Assembly (NCBI GenBank): GCA_964495075.1
Contig: CAZBUJ010000024.1
Coordinates: 1 to 64,000 of the forward strand
DNA: 64,000 nt
Direction: 5' to 3'
DNA from: JAFGJQ01 sp964495075
GTDB taxonomy: Bacteria > Planctomycetota > Phycisphaerae > UBA1845
Positions within the stretch are counted from its first letter, which is position 1. Each line of letters opens with the position of its first letter. Shown piece by piece: positions 57,195-64,000 of this stretch. A program made the translations under genes and the position numbers. Under the pieces are notes generated by a model. It had not been told where the DNA came from, searched no databases, and worked only from the letters and a program-made list of their open reading frames with translations.

Positions 57195-59305
57195 CGGAGC
57201 ACTCGGACTGCGACGACGGCGATCCTTGTACGGAAGACACATGCGACGACTGCTGGTGCGAGTTTGTGTTTGTGGGCGACTGTCGCGAAGATAGCGATTG
57301 CCAGCCGGACGAGCGATGCGACATCGACTCTTGCCTCTGTATTCCTATTGACTGCGGTGACGGGCACCTTGATCCCGAAGAGGAGTGCGACGATGGCAAT
57401 ACGGATGATTGCGACGGCTGCGACTCCGGGTGCGTTGTAGAGGAATGTGGTAACGGTAAGCTGCAGTGCGGCGAGGAATGCGATCCACCGCACGATGCCG
57501 CGTGTCCGGGGGAATGTCAACCCGATTGCTCCTGCGATGGTACTTGTGGTAACGGTACGTGTGACCCAGGCGAAGACTGTAACACCTGCCCCGAAGACTG
57601 CGACGCGGACTGCGGAAACCGCGTGTGTGAGGACCAGGGGTCATGCGGAGAGGATCAAGACAATTGCTGCGACGACTGCGGCTGCCCCACCGGCTATCGG
57701 TGCGCAGGCGGCGAATGCGTTCGTGATAGCGGTGGCGCCTGCTGCCTGGACGGCGCCGACCCCTACACATGCGACAATCCGGGCACGTGTGGCGATTTCG
57801 AGGTCTGCATGGACGACCCCAATTGTGTGTGCGGCACGCTGGCCGAAGGCGGCGGACGGTGTTTGGAGGGAGGAATGTGCGACGCGTTGATCCCGTGCCC
57901 CGACGGGAGCAGCGACTGCCCGGTGGATCAGTACTGCTACGTGGACACCTGTTGCGATGGACCGGTCTGTGCGTATGACTGCGGGACCGGGCCCTGTGGT
58001 CCCGAGTGTGATTTCTGCTGGTTTGGAACCGAATATGAAGAGAATTGTCCGCTGGAATGGTGCGGCACCTTTGACGGGTGCGATTGTGGATGCCAGTTCT
58101 CCGACGAGGATTGCCCGGGCGGCGGACCTTGCCCGATTGGCGGCAGCAGCGGCGCAACCACCAGCTACGAAAAGTCACTCCTTGCCGGAAGGACGCTCAT
58201 TGGAAGCGTAACACCAGCCCTGACCACGGCGAGCGAGGTCGTTTGCATCGAGGACGTCACCGCGGCGGCATGTTCGGATATGGGCGGTGATTACCAAGGA
58301 GATGGAACGGACTGCGCCGACGCTGACGGGGATGGAACGGCAGATGTTTGCGTGCCTGGCGACTGCGAAGACGCGCCGTATACCATCGGCGGCGCGATTT
58401 ACAGCGATTGTGAGGAGCCCCTGACCGCCGGGGTGGCCGGCGTAACCGTCTGTGTGGATTGCACCTGCGATAGCTTCCATGCCTGCACCGAGTCCAGCGG
58501 CGAGCAAGGAATCTGGGAAATTCCCGACGTGCCTTGCTGTCACGAGTGCACGGTCGAAGCCGAGCGAGGCTGCTTCGTCGATGACGAATGCCCGCCGGAA
58601 CCCTGTCAAAGCGTGGCGTCCCTCATCGTTGACGATCAACACCAAGCCGGAAACCAGAGCCTTCAGTTTTACGACGTCGGCTGCACAGTGGGCGACATGA
58701 ACTGCGATGGCTTCTGCAGCATCATCGGTGATGTACCACCCTTCGTCGATTGCGTCTATTTCGGAGACTGCTCGTGCCCTGACTGTGACCCCAGCTACGA
58801 TTGCGAGTGTGCCGCGGACTGCAATTGTGACGGATTCCCCAGCATCATCGGTGACGTCCCCTGTTTCGTGGAAGCGGTCTATTTCCAGGGCACGTGTCCC
58901 GATCCGTGTGACGGTCGGGAAGCGACGGGCGCCCCGGGCGGCCGCAGCGGTGGTGAGTTCTTCACCATCGGCGGAGCGGTCTACGCGGACGAATCGATGC
59001 CGCTGTCAAGCGGCGTCAACGGCATTACCGTGCGGGTGTTCGATGGAACCGGCATGCTAGTTGGGTACTCGGCGACCGAAGGGAGTCTGGGAGTCTGGCG
59101 GATCGAAGACCTTCCGCCGGGGCGATACCGTGTCGCGTTCTTCGCAGACGACGAGGCGGGCGAGCCCTTGCATCGTACGGAGATTGTGGTTGACGAAGCC
59201 AACAAGGCGTCGAACCAGAGCATTCAATGGCTTCACGAGCCCGAGGACTTGACGCCATCGGGGTTGGATTGGCCATCGCGGCCGCCGGCGCGGATTGAAA
59301 ACTGA
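57195..59305 (+). CDS. Cys-rich secreted protein, 3' part (continues from before the gap)
   Basis: The frame begins EHSDCDDGDPCTEDTCDDC. It continues with CGDGHLDPEEECDDGNTDDCDGCD (Myxo-type Cys repeat), units of the form CGNGTCDPGEDCNTCPEDC, a ~90-residue domain starting YTIGGAIYSDCEEPLTAGVA, two dockerin/EF-hand-like units (DMNCDGFCSIIGDV, DCNCDGFPSIIGDV) and a second copy of the IGGAVY domain at the C-terminus. A surface or exoprotein, probably calcium-binding. The IGGAVY domain is shared with the next gene. Confidence 0.82.
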
Positions 59306-59469
59306 GTTCGGAGCAACCGTTTGCGCGGCGGTGCCAGGCTAGCCGGGTCGCGTCAATGACGTTGCATCAATCGGTCGTGGTGGCATCTGTGCGGCGCGAA
59401 TATTGGAGTGCCGATCCACAAACCGGCCGGAAGGATGGACAGAGTCGTTTGCCTCTTGGAGACACAGCC

Positions 59470-61770
59470 ATGAGATCTTCCGCAGCTTTGTGTTGGCTTC
59501 TCGTTCTTGTATCGGCCCCTTCCCTTGCGGCGGCCGCCGACACGGATGGCGTTTTCACGATCGGCGGCGCAGTGTACACCGACTTGGCCGACCCGTTGAC
59601 AAGCGGGCTGGCCGGGGTGACGGTCCGTGTCGAGGGGACGGGCGGTTCATTCGAAGCCACGTCCTCTGGGTCGCAGGGGATCTGGTTCGTCACGGCTGTA
59701 CCGGAAGGAACGTACGCCGTTACGCCCGAACTGGAGGGTTGGTGCTTCTTGCACGTCGTGGGCGGCGAGGTGGGACCGGCGCCGCCGATCGAGATCATAG
59801 TGGATGCGGCCCACCAGGCCGAAAACCAGAGCATCCAGTTCCTGGCGAGTCAGCACTGCGAACCCGACTGTGGGGATGGCATTTGCGATTCGGTGGCCGG
59901 GGAGGACAGCATTACCTGCCCGGAGGACTGCTACTGCGGCAACGGGACGTGCGATGTGGACGAAAACTCGTGCAACTGCTGCGAGGATTGCGGGGCTTAT
60001 TGCGGTGATGGCTGTTGCAACTGTGGTGAGACTCCCGAGTCCTGCCTACAGGACTGCGGATGCGCGCAGGCGCCGTACACGATCGGTGGCGCGATCTACA
60101 GCGACTGCAGTGATCCCATCGGCAGTGGCGTATCCGACGTGACGGTCGACGTCGTGTGTGACGGCGGGTACACGTGCACGACTCAGAGCACCGGCGCGCA
60201 GGGTCTGTGGTCGTGCTCGGATGTCCCGTGCGACACCTGTACCGTCACCGTCACGGGCCACTGCTACGTGGATGACGAATGCCCGCCGGATCCCTGCTAT
60301 GATTTCGCTGTGGTCGAGGTGAATGACGCCACGCTGGGCGCCGTCCAGAGCGTCGGATTCTGGCGTCCCGAGTGCGATGGGGACGGCGTGTGCGAGCCAG
60401 AAGCCGGGGAGGACAGTACGAACTGTCCGGACGACTGCTACTGCGGCAATGGCACATGCGACCCGGACGAGGACACTTGTACGTGTCCGGAGGAGTGCGG
60501 CACGGACTGCGGTGACGGCTGCTGCAACGGGGACGAGGAGTCGTGCGGTTGTTGCGAGGACTGTGAGCCCTTCTGCGGCGACTACTGCTGCAATTGCGGT
60601 GAGACCCAGGCAACCTGCCCAATGGATTGCGGTACCCCACACCCACTGCCCCCGCCCCCCGAGGACTCGGATGCAGACGGTGTGGTTGACGGAGGCGACA
60701 ATTGCGTGGATGACCCGAACGGACCGATCGCTGGCACGTGTTCCGAGGGTAAGGTCGGTGAACCCTGCTTAAGTGATGATGATTGCGACACTGAACCGGG
60801 TAGCAGCGATGATGGCATTTGTAGCCTCGATCAAGAAGATATGGATGACGACGGCGCGGGTGATGTCTGCGATAATTGCCCGCAGGTAGCCAATGGATCA
60901 GCACAAGGCACTTGTATCGAAGGCATCATTGGGGATGCTTGCACTGAGAACAGTCAATGCGATACCGAGCCGGGCGTGAGCGACGACGGTGTTTGCAGCA
61001 TGGACCAAGAGGACACAGATGACGACGGCGTCGGTGACGTCTGCGACAACTGCCCGGATAACGAAAACGCGGACCAGGCCGATGCTGATGAAGATGGGCT
61101 TGGAAACGTCTGCGACGAATGCGATGCCGGGCCGAACATCGATGCCGACAACGACGGAGTCTACAATGCTTGTGACAATTGCCCTGATGATCACAACGCA
61201 GATCAAGAAGACTCAGACAGGGACCGAGTAGGTGATGCGTGCGACAACTGCGTCGCGGATGCTAACGCGAACCAAGTTGACACGGACGGCGATGGTGTTG
61301 GCGACGCGTGTGACAACTGCATGGGGGTCAACAACGCTGATCAGGCCGACGCCGACGATGACGAACACGGAGACGTATGCGATAACTGCCCGGACGACGC
61401 GAATTCGGACCAAGCGGATTCGGACGGCGACGCTGTGGGTGATGCGTGCGACAATTGTCTGGACGCGCTGAACCCGGATCAGACCGACGAAGATGACGAC
61501 GGTGTTGGCGACGCATGTGAGCTAGTATCGGATCCCGATGATGACGACGTATTGAGTTCGGACGACAACTGCCCGGACACCTATAACCCAGACCAATCGG
61601 ATCGTGACAGGGACGGAATCGGCGATGCGTGCGAATACACGCCACCACTGCCTCTTTCTTGTGGGATCAGCAAAGGCCCCTCGTTCATAGTATTGGTGTT
61701 CTCAATGTCTTTCTGGATTGGGGTTCGCAGGTACACAGGTCGGTACTGTCGAACAAGGGCAACCACCTAG
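59470..61770 (+). CDS. Secreted protein with IGGAVY domains and thrombospondin type 3 repeats
   Basis: The start at 59470 (GGAG 9 bases upstream) begins a signal peptide (SSAALCWLLVLVSAPSLAAA); 766 residues. Two IGGAVY-type domains (~25-120 and ~200-300) alternate with Cys units CGNGTCDxDExxCxCCEDC. From ~405 are TSP3 calcium-binding repeats (DADGVVDGGDNCVDDPNG; DTDDDGVGDVCDNCPD; about ten). It ends with a hydrophobic segment (SFIVLVFSMSFWIGV) and basic residues, possibly a membrane or sorting anchor. It is a paralogue in part of the preceding gene. Confidence 0.85.
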   Translation: MRSSAALCWLLVLVSAPSLAAAADTDGVFTIGGAVYTDLADPLTSGLAGVTVRVEGTGGSFEATSSGSQGIWFVTAVPEGTYAVTPELEGWCFLHVVGGEVGPAPPIEIIVDAAHQAENQSIQFLASQHCEPDCGDGICDSVAGEDSITCPEDCYCGNGTCDVDENSCNCCEDCGAYCGDGCCNCGETPESCLQDCGCAQAPYTIGGAIYSDCSDPIGSGVSDVTVDVVCDGGYTCTTQSTGAQGLWSCSDVPCDTCTVTVTGHCYVDDECPPDPCYDFAVVEVNDATLGAVQSVGFWRPECDGDGVCEPEAGEDSTNCPDDCYCGNGTCDPDEDTCTCPEECGTDCGDGCCNGDEESCGCCEDCEPFCGDYCCNCGETQATCPMDCGTPHPLPPPPEDSDADGVVDGGDNCVDDPNGPIAGTCSEGKVGEPCLSDDDCDTEPGSSDDGICSLDQEDMDDDGAGDVCDNCPQVANGSAQGTCIEGIIGDACTENSQCDTEPGVSDDGVCSMDQEDTDDDGVGDVCDNCPDNENADQADADEDGLGNVCDECDAGPNIDADNDGVYNACDNCPDDHNADQEDSDRDRVGDACDNCVADANANQVDTDGDGVGDACDNCMGVNNADQADADDDEHGDVCDNCPDDANSDQADSDGDAVGDACDNCLDALNPDQTDEDDDGVGDACELVSDPDDDDVLSSDDNCPDTYNPDQSDRDRDGIGDACEYTPPLPLSCGISKGPSFIVLVFSMSFWIGVRRYTGRYCRTRATT

Positions 61771-62019
61771 TCTTTGGGCCTCGGCGGGGATCGGTCGGCG
61801 TTGGCAACGGCCACCGCCCAATGCATAAGTGTTGTTCGGGGAAAGCGCAGAAACCCCAAGAGGGTGTTTGCTGGTGAGTCTCGGATTCGATGAGACGTTT
61901 GCCCGCGGACGAGGCGCGATTGTGCGCTTCGGAGAATAACGCCGTTTTCGGGCCGTGATTCCGGCTACGGTCGCCTCGCCGTGGCCGGAAGGGCGGCAGT
62001 CCGTGGGCTTGTACTGCGG

Positions 62020-63168
62020 TCAATCGTGGCATGCACTGTGCGCATGAATCCACTTGCGGCAGTTCATCGCTCCAATGGGAAAGACGGCCGGATCCAACGA
62101 TCCACGCGACAATGACTGATCAAGAAGCAGATTTGCCGCTGATGCGGTAGAGCACATCATGTTGTACGGTTCCGTCGTGTGACTCAAGCCGAGAAGATGG
62201 CCGACCTCATGGCCGATCACATTCGAGACTGCTTGTGCCCACTCAGCCTCCGTAGGATTGTATCGATCGAGAAACGACAAGGCCGCCGTGTTGATAACAG
62301 CCACGCCGCTTGCCGCTCCAAGATTGGTTATGTCGGCACGGCCCACGTGTGCGACCAGTGCGCCGCGAGCACTCGAATCTACTTCGGCGCGCTCGTAGAC
62401 CGAGATTCCCATCGGGTCGAAATCGTGGCGCACGGCATCGATAATGAGACGCTTGAGTGCGACAGTCCTTGCAGCGAGCCGTTGGCTGAGGGCGGCCGCC
62501 CTAAACGGTTGGACGCGGACGTCCTCTCGCATGCCCACCCGATCGATCAGCGCCCCATCAAAATCGAGGAGGATGAACGAGGCAACTTCGCATTGAGGTT
62601 TGTCGTGCGTGTCCCGGGTCACTTCCAGAGCCAGATCAAGCGGCGTGAATTGGACGGGCACATCAATCGCGAGGTACACACGCGCGACTGGCTCATGTAG
62701 ATCGCAGACAACAGTCCGCTCGCCAGCGGTCGCCGAAGATCCAAACACTCCCAAAGTCAAGAGATCGTAGTTTCCGTCAAAGAAAGCGACGCGAGCATAT
62801 ACTTCTATTGAGTTTGTCTGTTTGACGATGACACAGTCGGTATTCTCGGCGGGGCCGAGATCAAACACCACGAGCGTATCGCTGGGTGTCAGTCGCAGTT
62901 CCGTCGAAACGACGCCGTTCTCAGCCAACGAAGTACAACGAGCATTTTGGAAAGGCACGAGATCGAGTCGCAGGGGCAGGTGCTCGCCCGTTGATCCTGC
63001 TTCGATGATATCCAGGGATGTTATGCGACCGGACGGTTGAGTGTCTGGCTCCCGTTCGGCGTTCGCAACGCGAGTGGTAACGGTATTGCATGCGATTAAT
63101 GACAGCGTGGCAACGCCCAAGGCGCAGAGGATCACCACGCGCAGACGGAATCTGCGTTGGACATTCAT
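62020..63168 (-). CDS. Metzincin-like zinc metalloprotease lipoprotein
   Basis: The 382-residue protein has a lipoprotein signal ending LSLIAC (Cys27), a ~250-residue beta-rich middle and a C-terminal protease-like domain with the zinc motif HEVGHLLGLSH (HExxHxxGxxH, ~330) and a following Met (YNMMCS) suited to the Met-turn. All three His and the catalytic Glu are present, so hydrolysis is plausible. It would be anchored at the cell surface or periplasm. No inhibitor or partner gene is adjacent. Confidence 0.8.
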   Translation of the reverse strand: MNVQRRFRLRVVILCALGVATLSLIACNTVTTRVANAEREPDTQPSGRITSLDIIEAGSTGEHLPLRLDLVPFQNARCTSLAENGVVSTELRLTPSDTLVVFDLGPAENTDCVIVKQTNSIEVYARVAFFDGNYDLLTLGVFGSSATAGERTVVCDLHEPVARVYLAIDVPVQFTPLDLALEVTRDTHDKPQCEVASFILLDFDGALIDRVGMREDVRVQPFRAAALSQRLAARTVALKRLIIDAVRHDFDPMGISVYERAEVDSSARGALVAHVGRADITNLGAASGVAVINTAALSFLDRYNPTEAEWAQAVSNVIGHEVGHLLGLSHTTEPYNMMCSTASAANLLLDQSLSRGSLDPAVFPIGAMNCRKWIHAHSACHD

Positions 63169-63443
63169 ATCAGGTGGCTCGTTTGTTGAACTCCGGCTTC
63201 TTGTATGTCTCTGTCAATTCGACTTCGTGCGTAGCAGGTCGGAACCGGATACGATCGTCCCAGTTGGGCTCTTCCTATTGCCCAGTGAGGCCACCGATCT
63301 ATCAAGAATGAGTAGTCGAGCGGCGGCGTTGCGAAGGACAGACTGCAGCACGCGTGCCGGACAAACACCAATGCGGCGATCCGGCGCGTAAGTGTCATGC
63401 AGTTAACCACTTAGAGGGGCGTTGGCGCAAGCCCCGTCACGCG

Positions 63444-64000
63444 TCACCGCGCAATCACTGCGCCGTCAGTCAGCAAAACCGGCCGCCTCGGGTGGAAGGC
63501 GTTCTTGAGGCAGCGGATGAACTTGTCGGTCGTTTGCCGCCAGACGACGTAACTGTAAGCCTTGCGGGAATGACTCAGAATTGCCAGGAAGGCATGCGGA
63601 TGCCGCCTTTTGCCGTTGGCTTGCACGACCGGGGCGCCCCTGCCGAAGTCCACCTGGGCCTCGGCCCCGGGCTCGCACTCCGTGCGTCTGAACGGCCGGG
63701 CAGAGCGCTGCCCAAGCTTCCGCACGAACCGCCGCACGCTGTGGTACTCGGCGGGGAATCCGTGATCGCGGACAAGGTCCTGCCAGATTCGCTTGGCGCT
63801 GAGCCCCTGGTCGAGCTTGGCCAGGATCCGGTCACGGAACAGTTTGCAGGCACTGGCCTGGACGCGGGCCGCCGACCCAGCGGCGCCGGGGCGGGGTTTG
63901 CTTCGTCCGGGTCCCGATCCCGCGGAACGGGGGTCGGAAAGCCGGGAGGCGCCGTGACGGCATTTGAATCCATGGCTCGATCCGGACCCGCCGACCGGGG
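63444..64000 (-). pseudogene. istA: IS21-family transposase IstA, partial, runs off the right edge
   Basis: The minus-strand frame reads GSGPGRSKPRPG, ILAKLDQGLSAKRIWQDLV, YHSVRRFVRKLG, ECEPGAEAQVDFGRGAPVV and LSHSRKAYSYVVWRQTTDKF, the N-terminal and early catalytic part of IstA. After CLKNAFH the sequence departs and a stop follows at 63444, before the rest of the catalytic domain and without istB. It is truncated and its start lies outside the window or is lost. Confidence 0.8.

Noticed and set aside
56760..57520. Open frames that read through the N run on both strands
   Set aside because: They exist only because Ns contain no stop codons; the true frame is set by the repeats on each side.
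61771..62019. Possible insertion sequence end between the TSP3 gene and the metalloprotease gene
   Set aside because: Some words looked like a transposase tail, but no inverted repeat or coding support was found.

Overview
The window looks like chromosome from a high-GC Planctomycetota-type bacterium. This is inferred from gene content, since no 16S rRNA gene is present. The indicators are an lpxC-fabZ fusion inside an ompH-lpxD-lpxC/fabZ-lpxA cluster, PEP-CTERM proteins, large Cys-rich secreted proteins (one ending in a dockerin-like repeat), several ECF sigma/anti-sigma pairs, an ECF factor next to a Ser/Thr kinase-TPR protein, and mutator-type (IS256) transposases. Most genes have ordinary Shine-Dalgarno signals. 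A 100-N assembly gap lies at 57095-57194.

Left part (1-16.3 kb): accessory, regulatory DNA. Three directly repeated 3' halves of a tRNA-Gly (1443, 4000, 13167), two of them preceded by a related ~120-bp sequence, divide it into modules. Module one holds an ECF sigma factor and a membrane-anchored putative anti-sigma factor. Module two holds a second sigma/zinc anti-sigma pair, a probable metal-handling cassette (DUF302 protein, multi-spanning membrane protein, 41-residue Cys/His-rich membrane peptide, five-fold YHS-like periplasmic protein), an ATPase remnant, and a GntR/ABC transporter operon with a 20-bp palindromic operator. Beyond the third half-site is a histidine kinase with haem-c-like motifs and its receiver partner.

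Middle (17-34 kb): a PP-loop (asparagine-synthase-like) protein, a PEP-CTERM protein, a 1,422-residue Cys-rich secreted protein with a triplicated 189-bp repeat, an ECF sigma factor next to a Ser/Thr kinase with TPRs, tRNA-Ala(GGC), two solute-binding lipoproteins and a TMTC-like membrane/TPR protein.

Core block (33.7-44.8 kb): envelope and housekeeping genes. These are a Gfo/Idh oxidoreductase, lpxA, lpxC-fabZ, lpxD, an OmpH/Skp chaperone, a ferrochelatase-like protein with altered active-site residues, a zinc ribbon protein, clpX, a SHOCT-like protein, a GT2 glycosyltransferase, a LAB_N membrane protein and endonuclease V.

Right part (44.9-64 kb): mobile and surface DNA. It holds a REP-type (HUH) transposase, an integrase remnant with an antisense tRNA(CAT) half, a lone 1,252-residue protein with a possible nuclease head and a degenerate NTPase core (the best candidate for an undescribed defence gene), two IS256-family copies joined end to end, a further PEP-CTERM protein, two Cys-rich secreted proteins that share a domain (one broken by the gap), a metzincin-like lipoprotein and an IS21 istA remnant at the right edge.
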